Source: Bacteroidales bacterium (GTDB lineage: Bacteria > Bacteroidota > Bacteroidia > Bacteroidales > JAFGHD01). Taken from it: a DNA stretch of 47,142 bases. Positions within the stretch are counted from its first letter, which is position 1. Every line of letters starts with the position of its first letter. This document shows positions 10,126-19,800 of this stretch, piece after piece. The position numbers and the translations under genes were made by a program. Where the stretch lies: the NCBI GenBank assembly GCA_016927695.1, contig JAFGME010000294.1, positions 1-47,142 on the forward strand. The letters are read 5' to 3'. The notes beneath the pieces are model-generated. The model ran no database searches, had not been told where the DNA came from, and worked only from the letters and a program-made list of their open reading frames with translations.

Positions 10126-13100
10126 TGCAAACCTTGTCTTTTTCAATCAAACTGATGTTGTGTTTTTCGGCTGAAACCAGGATAGCTCTGGCATTGGTGG
10201 CATTGATTGCATTCAGGTCCTTCACGTTGGCATCCCCCTGTCCTTTCCTGTGGTACATTTTGAACTGCGATAAAAAATCTACATAGGGCAGCTCCTCAAT
10301 GTACCGGATGATGACGCTTTTATGCAGGCTTCCCCCGAAATGGATATCCGAATATTCGCCAAATGCCCACGGTGACAGGTGCCGGATAATATCTTCATTC
10401 AAAATATTCCGGTAGGCATTTGCATCGTATTGCTCATGGAACTTTACCTTGAAATCTAGGAGGATAGTCTCGTAGTCAGGATTATCCGCATCAAGGCTGA
10501 CATGCAGCGAATTCAACGGATCGATGAATTCCTCAATCTCCCTCAGCAGGTTCTGGCTTGCCCTGGGCTGCAAAGGATTAAAAATGTTCTGGTTCCGGAT
10601 ATCGGGGATCACGATCAGGGTGACATAGCCGGGCGATAACTCAAAGTAATCAGCTGAACCGTCTTCTTTGTATGTAGAAGTGTGGCTCAGGCACTTTACT
10701 TTATAAATTGAAGGAAATTTTTGCAACACCAGCCTTTCATAATCCCAGATATTCACAGCCCGTTGCTTATGCCTGAGCCTTTCACTCACGCGCTGGTAAA
10801 AGCCCTGATCATCTTCTTCCGGTGCTCCGTTAAAAGAGGCATAGGGCTGCGACAGCCCTTTGATCAGTGAAGGGCGTTCAACGAACTTGCCTATCGTCCC
10901 GGCAGGCAGTGAGGAATCCAGATGAGACAATTCATTGCCGTTATTACTGAAAACTGCTTCAATCCCCTGTGCATGAACACCGGCCAGTTTGCACACCGAA
11001 CTGTGTTTCAATCCATTGGGGAGTGTGGCTTTTAGCCAGATATAACCTGCATCGAGGATGGTACTGCTTTCATTTACCGAAGCCGGCAGGCTGATTTTGA
11101 CGATCCCCGGCCGGAGCAAATTGTTTGTGCTGTCACCAATAATGTAGTCGCGGTTGAGCGATTTCCATTCGTTGTTTGAAAGGGCATGCCATTGCACCCT
11201 TGCATCATCAATGAATGTCGGTGACAGGGGGTCTTCACTGCCTTCCACTGCCTGAATCAATAAACTGACATTGCTTGAAGCTGAGGCATTTTTCAGGCCT
11301 ATGTAAACTTCCCCTTCCGGTGAAAAACCCGGAATCAGGCTGATATTCCTTTTTTCTGTAGGATCGATAAAATCGCATTGCTCCTTCAGGAATACATGCT
11401 GTTCACTTTGTCCGAAAGGAAGTTCATGGAACAATTGCACTTTTCTTGCCGCAAAGTTGTCGAACCTGACCTTTGGACCAGCGGAAGCATCGAAAACAAA
11501 ACTGTTCGTCTCGCCGGCAGAATAATCCACTGTGATCGAATCTATTTCAGGGATATAGGGCTCATTAGGAATCAGTAAGTCGTCAGAAGCTCCTTCTTTA
11601 GATTTGGCGATCATGTACAATGTTATCAGGCGGGCATAGTTTTCGGTCATGAAACTGTTTTGCAGGGTGAATTTCACAAAACCTGACTTTATTGCCGGGC
11701 TGAAAGTTTCTGCAGCCGTAGATAGTTTTTTAAACCCCGGATCAAATTTGGAAGCTTCAAACCGTGATGAAATGGCCGGCTTTTTAACAGACCCTTTTAT
11801 TGTTGGAGGATCAAGGTAGTTTTGCAATACAGCTTTATTAATGTCGATGCCTTTCCTTAACAAAAGGGGAGGTACAGCCGGTTGTACTGTACTACCCGGA
11901 TCCGCCCCATCAATGTCTATTTCCAGCGGACTGTCGAAAAGGTTTAATTTACTGCCGGTAAGGTTGTCGGGAAACCACCTGTTATTACTGATATATTGAG
12001 GGAAAACCTTAAAATGGTCCCCTGAGTCCACGATGGGTGTGCCCGTCAGTTCACTGTTAGTCAGGTTATAGGCGTTGGTTTCCCCGTTAAAGAACTCCTC
12101 CCTGTATGCCAGGTAATGACTGGCCAGATCATCGGGTTTATTTTTCCAGGAAATATTGAGTTTGATGTTGTCCCAGTTTTTCTGGAATATCTCTGTACTT
12201 CCCATATAAAATGCAGATCCTTGTTTAGGAACGGTACCAAAAGGATAGAATGGCTTTGAAGGATCAAGCTTTCCCTGGTCGTTTTCGATGGCAATGTCCT
12301 TTGCACCGCTTACATTCACGTTGATTGCCGCTGATGTAACGGTTGCCTTTCCAAGGGCTGAATAAACATGATAACCGTCGGCATCTTCCGTGTTCACCAA
12401 TACCCGCATGACCGGCAGGTTGGTGGTATACCTTTCCCCATGCGTTTCCGAATTGTAAGAAATGATGGCAGCTTCTGATTCATCAATGGTGAATTCCAAC
12501 TGCAATTTTCCGGTTAAACCTGAAACCTTAAGGGTTGCCCTGGAATCGGTTACCTGAACCCAATCCTTTTCTCCGGTCAGAAATATATTAAGCTGTTTTG
12601 TCAGGGCATCATTGTCCGGAAGGTTTTCAGCATCTGTAAATTTAAGTTTCAGCCTGGCAGTGACCGAACGGGTGCCCTCTTTCAAAAGAAGTACTCCTGA
12701 CGCCAGAGCAAAACCCAGTTTGGCTGACGGCCAGGCTTCATCCCCGAAAGCTTGCCAGTTGGGATGATCATCCTGAAATTCCGTACCAAGCCCATCCTGG
12801 GAATCGGTCATCTCAGCATACCTTATCGTGGATCCTTCTTCATGAAAAACACTTTTGATCATAGCAACCGTAGCTGTGTTCACAATGATCTCATCTGAAG
12901 TTGAATAACGTAATGGCTTGCCGTTATCGTCCTTTCCTGCATCCAGCAGGGAACTAACTCCCACTGTTTCCCGGGTGGCATTTTTGGCAAGTTCGAAAAG
13001 GATATGTACCCGGTCGGGAACAGCGGGTTGTTTGCTCAATTTCAGGACTTCTCCGTAATAAAAATCCAGGTGGCGTTTGGTGAACCCATTGAGGTGCCCT

Positions 13101-13483
13101 TTCGGGTAATTCATCAGTTTCAGAAAACTGAGGAAGAGGGCCAGATGAGGCTGGTAATTGCTTTGCGGTTCCCTTTTTTTAATGCGCTCCTTTTCATCTC
13201 CGGGTATCCAGACTTCGTCTTCCACCAACATCGCATCTTTGAGGAACTGTTCTATTTCGTCTTCGGCTTTCATGAATACCTGCCAGTTGCCATCAGCATT
13301 TGCATCGTCGCTGAGTTTGAAGAACTTCAGGTGAGCGGCAAAATGGTATGAGAATTTCATCCAGTCGCGCAGGCCGAATTCATGAATGGGCACATTGGAA
13401 GGTTCGAGGGCCTTCAGGAAGCGTTGGTCCTGGCTCGTGCCGTCGTATTGCAACGGGTGTTTTTCTTTACATTTGAGTGTCAT
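10118..13483 (-). CDS. eCIS baseplate J-like protein (Pvc11/Afp11-like)
   Basis: 1121-aa ORF between gp25 and the Pvc12-like gene. C-terminal baseplate features (YQRVSERLRHKQRAVNIWDYERLVLQKFPSIYKVKCLSH, GYVTLIVIPDIR). 4-nt overlap with the gp25 ORF. Confidence 0.85.
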   Translation of the reverse strand: MTLKCKEKHPLQYDGTSQDQRFLKALEPSNVPIHEFGLRDWMKFSYHFAAHLKFFKLSDDANADGNWQVFMKAEDEIEQFLKDAMLVEDEVWIPGDEKERIKKREPQSNYQPHLALFLSFLKLMNYPKGHLNGFTKRHLDFYYGEVLKLSKQPAVPDRVHILFELAKNATRETVGVSSLLDAGKDDNGKPLRYSTSDEIIVNTATVAMIKSVFHEEGSTIRYAEMTDSQDGLGTEFQDDHPNWQAFGDEAWPSAKLGFALASGVLLLKEGTRSVTARLKLKFTDAENLPDNDALTKQLNIFLTGEKDWVQVTDSRATLKVSGLTGKLQLEFTIDESEAAIISYNSETHGERYTTNLPVMRVLVNTEDADGYHVYSALGKATVTSAAINVNVSGAKDIAIENDQGKLDPSKPFYPFGTVPKQGSAFYMGSTEIFQKNWDNIKLNISWKNKPDDLASHYLAYREEFFNGETNAYNLTNSELTGTPIVDSGDHFKVFPQYISNNRWFPDNLTGSKLNLFDSPLEIDIDGADPGSTVQPAVPPLLLRKGIDINKAVLQNYLDPPTIKGSVKKPAISSRFEASKFDPGFKKLSTAAETFSPAIKSGFVKFTLQNSFMTENYARLITLYMIAKSKEGASDDLLIPNEPYIPEIDSITVDYSAGETNSFVFDASAGPKVRFDNFAARKVQLFHELPFGQSEQHVFLKEQCDFIDPTEKRNISLIPGFSPEGEVYIGLKNASASSNVSLLIQAVEGSEDPLSPTFIDDARVQWHALSNNEWKSLNRDYIIGDSTNNLLRPGIVKISLPASVNESSTILDAGYIWLKATLPNGLKHSSVCKLAGVHAQGIEAVFSNNGNELSHLDSSLPAGTIGKFVERPSLIKGLSQPYASFNGAPEEDDQGFYQRVSERLRHKQRAVNIWDYERLVLQKFPSIYKVKCLSHTSTYKEDGSADYFELSPGYVTLIVIPDIRNQNIFNPLQPRASQNLLREIEEFIDPLNSLHVSLDADNPDYETILLDFKVKFHEQYDANAYRNILNEDIIRHLSPWAFGEYSDIHFGGSLHKSVIIRYIEELPYVDFLSQFKMYHRKGQGDANVKDLNAINATNARAILVSAEKHNISLIEKDKVCNE

Positions 13484-13908
13484 ACCTGAGTGGAAAGTTG
13501 CAGGTTAATCCCTTCATTTTTATAAAATGGGTATACATAATTGAACCTGGAATTTGTGATCCGAACCTTGTAATCTATTAAAATCAGCAGCAACCCTTCC
13601 GTTTCCCTTGATGTGTCGATTTCCAGCCCTTCCAGCTCAATTCTTGGTTCGAAGTAGAGGATAGCATTTTCAACCAGGTCTTTGAGATATGTCAGCATGG
13701 TCAGGTTCATGGCCTCAAAAACCATCTCGTCGAGATTGCAACCGTAATTAGGCTGCATGATCCGTTCGCCCAGGCGGGTTGAAAGCAGGATTTCGAGGCT
13801 GCTTTCAATATCCGCCTCTTCTTCAAGCATGGACACACCTTTTGAAGCTTTATCAAATGCGGGAGGGAAGCTCCACCCCCTGCCGATAAATGACTTGTCC
13901 GAACCCAT
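13480..13908 (-). CDS. gp25/IraD-like baseplate wedge protein
   Basis: GRGWSFPPAFDKASKGVSMLEEEADIESSLEILLSTRLGERIMQPNYGCNLDEMVFEAMN matches the GPW/gp25 pattern. Confidence 0.93.
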   Translation of the reverse strand: MGSDKSFIGRGWSFPPAFDKASKGVSMLEEEADIESSLEILLSTRLGERIMQPNYGCNLDEMVFEAMNLTMLTYLKDLVENAILYFEPRIELEGLEIDTSRETEGLLLILIDYKVRITNSRFNYVYPFYKNEGINLQLSTQV

Positions 13909-13932
13909 AATTAAAATTGTTTTTTGTTCATT

Positions 13933-14238
13933 TCAACCTCCAATGATAACTGTTGGGTAACCGGCTACAATTGTACCGCCGTGAGCTGTGGTGTCACCCT
14001 GCCTGGCAGCCGGTTTTCCGCCAATCAGGACGGTGGCAGATCCCATTATAACGGTATCGGGCGGACCTGTACACATGCACATATCACCCAGCGTAGCTGC
14101 AGGCATTCCCCCGATAAGAACCGTTGGGTTGCCCGGCGGCAAGATAGGGCCTCCCACATGGGGAACGCCCCCCGGGTTGACCATTGGGCAAATGTGCATA
14201 TCCGTGACTCTTGCTGCTGCCGGCAAAATTTTATTCAA
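13933..14238 (-). CDS. PAAR-domain spike tip protein
   Basis: PAARVTDMHICPM...PHVGGPILPPGNPTVLIGGMPAATLGDMCMCTGPPDTVIMGSATVLIGGKPAARQGDTTAHGG: repeated PAAR motifs. Confidence 0.96.
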   Translation of the reverse strand: MNKILPAAARVTDMHICPMVNPGGVPHVGGPILPPGNPTVLIGGMPAATLGDMCMCTGPPDTVIMGSATVLIGGKPAARQGDTTAHGGTIVAGYPTVIIGG

Positions 14239-15990
14239 CTAATTTATTTGCACAATTGAACCCTTCAATGTAAGGGAACCACTGGCATTTATTTCCGTAC
14301 TGGCACTGCCCGCCATTTTCATCGATGCCTGGGCTTTCAGGTCGGTATTCAGACCTTCCACTTTAACATCCTGCTGAGCTTTTATTTCTATCTTCCCCTG
14401 GCTTTCGATGACAATACCGTTGCTGTCCATCACAATTCTGTTCTGATGTTCATCGGTGATGCTGATGGCATCCGATTCTTCATCAAGGGTTATGGTTTTT
14501 CCTTTTGGAGTTTCGACCCAAAATTTCTTTTTTTCATCGTCAAAGAGCAACTTTATTTCACTCCTGGTGACAAATCCTTTTTTTGCATTGTTTTCTTCCG
14601 CAGTCAATGGTGCGGGCATTGCGCTGCTATTCATCATTCCCAGGACTATCGGGTCACGCGGGTCGTCATTGATAAATCCGACAATCACCTCGTCACCGAT
14701 TTCAGGGCGAAAAAATGATCCCCGCTCATTTCCTGCATCAAGTGTAGCAACTCGAGCCCATGTCCCCTGGTCGGAATTGCTGATGATGGGTATACGGACC
14801 TGGATGCGGTCCTCACCCTCGGGATCGTTGTCGATCTGGGTAACGATACCCACCTGAAGGCCGTGAAGGGCGGAAATCAATCCCGCTGCCTGCCTGTCGG
14901 AAATATCCGTCATCTCTGTGAACCATTCCGGTTCCAGACCGAATTGTATATCAAGCAGCCAGTCACCTGCGGCAATAAAGTGTTGAATACCGCTAACGAA
15001 AGCATTTCCATTGAACCTTTCCCCTATGCCGCCGATCTCAATGATATTGCCCGGTTTTACGTTATGTGTGCCCTTGCACTTTATCCGACCCCTGACCCTG
15101 GCAAGCTGCCGCCTGAGCATCAGGGCATTGCTCCAGGCTTGCAATTCGGAATCCTCCACCTTTCCTCCATGATTGAGCTGGTACTTGTTGAGCCCAATAA
15201 CATCAGCCAGTTCTGAGCTTTCGAGGTTTCCATTTAAAGAAATCGCCGGATCAGTGCCTTCGGCTTCAAGTATTTCCTGATCGGTAAAACTCCAGGCTTT
15301 GGATGTAATTTTTTTCAACTGATGACGGGCATCGATTTCAGCATCAAAATCAAGGATAGTAGCTCCGTAGAGGAGCGAAAGGACAGAGGACTGATCGATC
15401 TGTGGTGATTTAACGCTGAACTGGCCATCGTCAGCAATACAAATCCGGCCATTGGCATCGGCTCTTGTCAAAATAAAGTCCCAATCCGTGCAGTTGTATT
15501 GAACCATTTCCTTATGAGTGACTGATGTGGAATCAATATTTGCATTTATGCCACTGTAATTTCCCGTAATCTCCGAAATGATGTCACTGTCCTTGCTATC
15601 CAGATAATATTTGCTTTTTCTGCCGACCGTCATCCTGACGGCCTTGTCACGGCACTCCACTACCAGCATTGATGCCCCCCCGGCTCTGGCTTTGACGCTG
15701 TGTTTGATGATGATCCCCTTGAAAAGGGTGTGGGTATCGCTCTCGTACCCGCATTTGATCTCAATTTCCTTGCCAGGAATGAACAAATCCCCATCACTGG
15801 CCTCGAATTTTTCATCCGATGGATTACCGTCAAGGATGACCACTTTTGCCCATGGGACCCGGTTGACTTCCTTCCTGACGGTAATGGACTCTACCAAAAC
15901 TGTACGAGCAACCTCATTACCGTCGATTTTGATGACAGGAGTGACTACAGTTGCAGGTCTGCCTGTTGGTATGGTGCGGTCTTGCGGCAT
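14239..15990 (-). CDS. VgrG/gpV-like spike protein (Pvc8-like)
   Basis: 583 aa. OB-fold region GIVTQIDNDPEGEDRIQVRIPIISNSDQGTWARVATLDAGNERGSFFRPEIGDEVIVGFINDDPRDPIVLGMM plus a C-terminal beta-repeat tail; directly upstream of PAAR. Confidence 0.94.
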   Translation of the reverse strand: MPQDRTIPTGRPATVVTPVIKIDGNEVARTVLVESITVRKEVNRVPWAKVVILDGNPSDEKFEASDGDLFIPGKEIEIKCGYESDTHTLFKGIIIKHSVKARAGGASMLVVECRDKAVRMTVGRKSKYYLDSKDSDIISEITGNYSGINANIDSTSVTHKEMVQYNCTDWDFILTRADANGRICIADDGQFSVKSPQIDQSSVLSLLYGATILDFDAEIDARHQLKKITSKAWSFTDQEILEAEGTDPAISLNGNLESSELADVIGLNKYQLNHGGKVEDSELQAWSNALMLRRQLARVRGRIKCKGTHNVKPGNIIEIGGIGERFNGNAFVSGIQHFIAAGDWLLDIQFGLEPEWFTEMTDISDRQAAGLISALHGLQVGIVTQIDNDPEGEDRIQVRIPIISNSDQGTWARVATLDAGNERGSFFRPEIGDEVIVGFINDDPRDPIVLGMMNSSAMPAPLTAEENNAKKGFVTRSEIKLLFDDEKKKFWVETPKGKTITLDEESDAISITDEHQNRIVMDSNGIVIESQGKIEIKAQQDVKVEGLNTDLKAQASMKMAGSASTEINASGSLTLKGSIVQIN

Positions 15991-15991
15991 A

Positions 15992-16663
15992 TTATTTTTT
16001 TATTGGCGGGAATTTGATTATATCACCCGTTTTCAGGTCACGGAAATGGTTCAATCCGTTGGCTTTTGCAACCTCGATATAATATTTAGAATCACCATAA
16101 ATTTTGAATGCCATCAACGGGAGTGTATCTCCTTCCATGACGGTTCTTACATGTGTAAGGTCTGGTGAGCTGGCGTTTTCCTTCGCCACCCTTTTGTTGT
16201 CTTCAATCGATCCGATGAAACTCGCCCTGGCCAAAGCCCTCAGGGGAAGGCCATCGGGCCTGAAAAGCTTATAGGTGATATCAAGGGTTTCCAGGCAGCA
16301 GTCGAACTTCAGCGTGCCCCAGTATATGCTCAGGAAGCGTGGCCGATGTTTATCGCCCTTGTATTCAAGTACCAGCTTCCTGAATTTTGCCAAATCGGTT
16401 TCCACACCATTGGATTCATCTTTTACGCCATTGATTACGCCGGTGCTGTCGAACAATAGCTCAAAATCCATTTTCTGTGGTTCCATTTTACTGAATTTGG
16501 GCAGTTTGGCCGTTGTTCCGGGAGCCTGTTTTTCAGAGTATTTCAACATGATCTTCTGAGAATAGCTTTCGGGGTTGACCAAAACTTCCATGTTGTCATC
16601 CGACGTTTTCCGATCCGCATCAGGGTAGGAAAAAATCTTCATTTTGGATACATTGTTTGCCAT
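15992..16663 (-). CDS. LysM-containing CIS tail/baseplate hub protein (Pvc7-like)
   Basis: C-terminal LysM-like VMEGDTLPLMAFKIYGDSKYYIEVAKANGLNHFRDLKTGDIIKFPPIKK. Start overlaps the upstream stop (TAATG). Confidence 0.88.
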   Translation of the reverse strand: MANNVSKMKIFSYPDADRKTSDDNMEVLVNPESYSQKIMLKYSEKQAPGTTAKLPKFSKMEPQKMDFELLFDSTGVINGVKDESNGVETDLAKFRKLVLEYKGDKHRPRFLSIYWGTLKFDCCLETLDITYKLFRPDGLPLRALARASFIGSIEDNKRVAKENASSPDLTHVRTVMEGDTLPLMAFKIYGDSKYYIEVAKANGLNHFRDLKTGDIIKFPPIKK

Positions 16664-16836
16664 TAGCGTTCTTTTTGAAGATTTAACATATCCACGATCT
16701 GTTCGACAATTTCTGCAATCAGATCCTCTTTTTCTGGAAACTTTGACAAGGCATTGTTGCGGTCGGGAACTTCATTTTCTTGCTGTGGTTGGTCCACGCT
16801 GACTTTAATGGTCACTTCCCTGATCTCTATTGGCAT
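16663..16836 (-). CDS. DUF5908-like small eCIS protein (57 aa)
   Basis: Absent from the ORF track (<60 aa). Reverse-strand translation MPIEIREVTIKVSVDQPQQENEVPDRNNALSKFPEKEDLIAEIVEQIVDMLNLQKER; MPIEIRE start matches DUF5908. Stop overlaps the next ATG (TAATG). Confidence 0.82.
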   Translation of the reverse strand: MPIEIREVTIKVSVDQPQQENEVPDRNNALSKFPEKEDLIAEIVEQIVDMLNLQKER

Positions 16837-16846
16837 AATTTCAAAA

Positions 16847-17299
16847 CTAAGAAATAGTGAAATAATGGTATTGCAGTTCGAATGTTTCGATCGCTAACCC
16901 CGACTGTTCGGCATTCAGGTCGCTATGGCTCCATTTACGGGGCCAGGCATGCCGTACATTCCAGGTCATCAGGGGTTCATGCTCTTCATTGAGGAGCGAG
17001 ACGATCAAGTCAACCGGTTGTATCTCCAGTAGCATAAAGGCATTGTTACACCATTTGGTAAGCAATTCGGAATCTTTAACCAGTCCCCGTTTCAAGACCA
17101 GGACAGGATATTTTGATCTGACAGGCAATACATGTTCATACCGGTTTTCGCCGCCTTCCTTGATCGATTCTGTCTCCAGTTCCACATTCAGGCCGGCAAC
17201 CGATTGAAACCGGCTGTCGATGTCATTCTGGCCTATGCCGCTAAATACCACCCGGAAATGGAATCCAACCGGTGGATAATATTTCTCCTGCCCAGCCAT
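16847..17299 (-). CDS. Tail tube protein, gp19-like (Pvc5/Pvc1-type)
   Basis: YYPPVGFHFRVVFSGIG...FQSVAGLNVELETESIKEGGENRYEHVLPVRSKYPVLVLKRGL...WNVRHAWPRKWSHSDLNAEQSGLAIETFELQYHYF. Confidence 0.92.
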   Translation of the reverse strand: MAGQEKYYPPVGFHFRVVFSGIGQNDIDSRFQSVAGLNVELETESIKEGGENRYEHVLPVRSKYPVLVLKRGLVKDSELLTKWCNNAFMLLEIQPVDLIVSLLNEEHEPLMTWNVRHAWPRKWSHSDLNAEQSGLAIETFELQYHYFTIS

Positions 17300-17307
17300 A
17301 ACAATGA

Positions 17308-17739
17308 TCAGTCGTTCTGGATGACCAGCCCTTCATGGGTCAGTTCGATGGATTCTATGGCGGCCTCGTTGGCGTCGGATTTAAGGTCGGGTGCCTGTAT
17401 TTTTACCGGCCAGGCATTTTTTACCTTCCAGCTAACCACCGGTTCGTGTTCCTCGTTCAACAGGTTGATGATGATATCCCTGCGGTCGATGGTGTTCAAC
17501 TTCACCGTGTTCAACCAGTCGTAATATTCATTGTCGCTGGCGAAGACGCCCCGTTTTAGCGTGATGTTCCCAAACTTGTGCAGGCCGGGCATCTTGATTT
17601 TACCGTACTCGGGGCTGTTGCCTTCGCGGTACTCAATCACTTCCAACTCATTGGTGAGTCCGGTGACTTCGGTAAATCCAATGCGGGTCCCACCCCATTG
17701 GACGAGGAAGTGAAATTTCGGTAGCGGATAATTTGCCAT
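17308..17739 (-). CDS. Tail tube protein, gp19-like (Pvc1-type)
   Basis: YPLPKFHFLVQWGGTRIGFTEVTGLTNELEVIEYREGNSPEYGKIKMPGLHKFGNITLKRGVFASDNEYYDWLNTV...WKVKNAWPVKIQAPDLKSDANEAAIESIELTHEGL. Confidence 0.95.
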   Translation of the reverse strand: MANYPLPKFHFLVQWGGTRIGFTEVTGLTNELEVIEYREGNSPEYGKIKMPGLHKFGNITLKRGVFASDNEYYDWLNTVKLNTIDRRDIIINLLNEEHEPVVSWKVKNAWPVKIQAPDLKSDANEAAIESIELTHEGLVIQND

Positions 17740-17775
17740 GATTATTTGATTTAAAGTTTATTAATTATCAATATT

Positions 17776-19776
17776 TTATTTGTCGTTCATTTTATGCGAG
17801 AAGCGAAGGATGATGAATTCGGCGGGTCTCACAGCGGCCATCCCAATCTCCACGATCATGCGCCCTTCCAGGATGTCCTGTTCGGTCATTGTTTCACCCA
17901 GGCCGACATTTACATAAAATGCGTCTTCGGGTTTGGCACCAAACAGGGCGCCCGTTCTCCACTGAAGGGTGAGGAAATTCTCGATCATCGAACGGATCTT
18001 AACCCATGTTCCTTTATTATTCGGTTCGAAAGTGAATGGTTCTGTTGCCTTCTTCACCGATTCTTCCACCATGATAAAGAACCTTCTAACAGGAATATAC
18101 CTCCATTCATTGTCATTTCCGGCCAGTGTACGGGCACCCCAGACAAGGGTCCCATTGCCGATGAAAGCCCGGATGGCGTTTACCGATTTTCCGCTAGTAT
18201 GTACATTCAGGCTCTCCTGTTCCTTGTTGCTGATCCTCACTGCCGGCCCAATGACGGAAGACAGGCTGATATTGGCAGGTGCCTTCCACACACCTCGGGT
18301 ATTGTCGACGGTTGCGTATATTCCGGCAATAGCTCCTGAAGGAGGCAGTGTTCGCATATGCTCCAGCACTTTATCCCTTACTCCATGGAAAAATTCATGC
18401 TCTGAAAATACAGCCGACTCTGCATGGTTTTCGCTAAAGAGAGCCGATCCCAGCAACTGCTGGTACTTGCTCAGGATAACATCTGTGCTATTCCTGAGCA
18501 CGTTGATGATCGCCGCAGCCCCTGCATTGGAATTTTCATAAGTGTTGCCTTCCGCAGGTATTGAAGCAAAGGTTTTGTTTCCAAACCAATCCGGCTCAAC
18601 GAAAGCATAAAGACCCTCCACTATTGCAGGAGTGCGTGTAGCAAGCGTATTGGCCTGGACATCGGTATTCTTTTCAATGGATACCAGGAATTCCAGGGCC
18701 TGGTTCAGATCACTGTTAACCTTCAATAATTCAATATCGCTTAGAAAAACAGAACCGGCCTGGGCAACGTTTTCTGCCTTTTTAAAACAACGGGCAATAC
18801 CGGCCAGAAGGTTGAGATAATTGGTAAAATTGGATTTGTAGGCTGATCCTGAGGCTACCAGTGATTCATATCCAATGAGCATTTCCCTGATAAGATCAGT
18901 GCCTTCCGCCCGTAATTTCATAGCATCCACTGTCGGATCGGTGATTTCGGTAGCCGCATCTGTGTCAACCTGTGTAGCTTTCAGTGCCGATATCAAATCA
19001 AGTTCATCGCTATCATTGGCATACGAAGAATAGTCAGTGATCTCGGTATTTGTGTCAGCCAGGTCAAAAATCTTCAGTTGCCTGAAACTGACATCATAAT
19101 TGTAGCTTGCAATGATCCAGGGATAATAGGCAGCTCCATAGCTCAGGTTCTGAATTCCGATATTGTCACGGAATTCTGAAACAGGGCTGTTCATCGCATC
19201 CTCCGCGAGGTAACCTTTAAGGATATCCAGTATGGAGAACCGGTCCTGCAAGGAAGCACATTGCTTCAGCATGGTTACCTGGAGATTGCTGAAATTTGTA
19301 ATGTCAGGATTGCCACCCCCATCCTTCAGCCCGAGGGCATCCGGGGCAATGAGCAAGGTGGGCTCATCCACTTTTTTAATTACTTCAAATCCAGCATTGA
19401 GTTCGGCAAAACCGATAGACCCTGTAAATGATCCTACACTCACGATGTAGCAATCGCCACCGCCGTTATCAAAGAACTGCCGCATCGAATCATAAAGCCA
19501 GAACCTTTTTTCGGGGGTCACAGAGACCAGGGCATTGTTCCTGGTGCTGTCGGCTATTACCTTGTAACTGGTCGGAATATATTCACCCCCAAAACAGGCC
19601 TGGAATTCCACCAATGATTTGATCCTGACGGGCAGGTTTGTCACGTCCTTACCGTCATCATCCCGGGCTTTTTCGGTATAGCCGATAAAGGCGGGAATTG
19701 CTGTTTCCACCTGGGCGACCGATGGCGGAAAAAGTGATATTTCCTTGATATATACGCCCGGAGTTTTGTAAGCCAT
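17776..19776 (-). CDS. Contractile tail sheath protein, long form (666 aa)
   Basis: YKTPGVYIKEISLFPPSVAQVETAIPAFIGYTEKA ... GIYATVDNTRGVWKAPANISL ... DILEGRMIVEIGMAAVRPAEFIILRFSHKM. Confidence 0.96.
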   Translation of the reverse strand: MAYKTPGVYIKEISLFPPSVAQVETAIPAFIGYTEKARDDDGKDVTNLPVRIKSLVEFQACFGGEYIPTSYKVIADSTRNNALVSVTPEKRFWLYDSMRQFFDNGGGDCYIVSVGSFTGSIGFAELNAGFEVIKKVDEPTLLIAPDALGLKDGGGNPDITNFSNLQVTMLKQCASLQDRFSILDILKGYLAEDAMNSPVSEFRDNIGIQNLSYGAAYYPWIIASYNYDVSFRQLKIFDLADTNTEITDYSSYANDSDELDLISALKATQVDTDAATEITDPTVDAMKLRAEGTDLIREMLIGYESLVASGSAYKSNFTNYLNLLAGIARCFKKAENVAQAGSVFLSDIELLKVNSDLNQALEFLVSIEKNTDVQANTLATRTPAIVEGLYAFVEPDWFGNKTFASIPAEGNTYENSNAGAAAIINVLRNSTDVILSKYQQLLGSALFSENHAESAVFSEHEFFHGVRDKVLEHMRTLPPSGAIAGIYATVDNTRGVWKAPANISLSSVIGPAVRISNKEQESLNVHTSGKSVNAIRAFIGNGTLVWGARTLAGNDNEWRYIPVRRFFIMVEESVKKATEPFTFEPNNKGTWVKIRSMIENFLTLQWRTGALFGAKPEDAFYVNVGLGETMTEQDILEGRMIVEIGMAAVRPAEFIILRFSHKMNDK
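17800..17828 (-). repeat. 29-bp exact direct repeat, copy 1, in the sheath 3' coding region
   Basis: gaagcgaaggatgatgaattcggcgggtc; identical copy at 19825-19853. Confidence 0.95.
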
Positions 19777-19800
19777 ATGAATTTTGGATTAAGTTAACTT

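Noticed and set aside
13988-14242. Plus-strand ORF opposite the PAAR gene
   Set aside because: Repetitive G/P-rich translation is a mirror of the PAAR repeats, not an independent gene.
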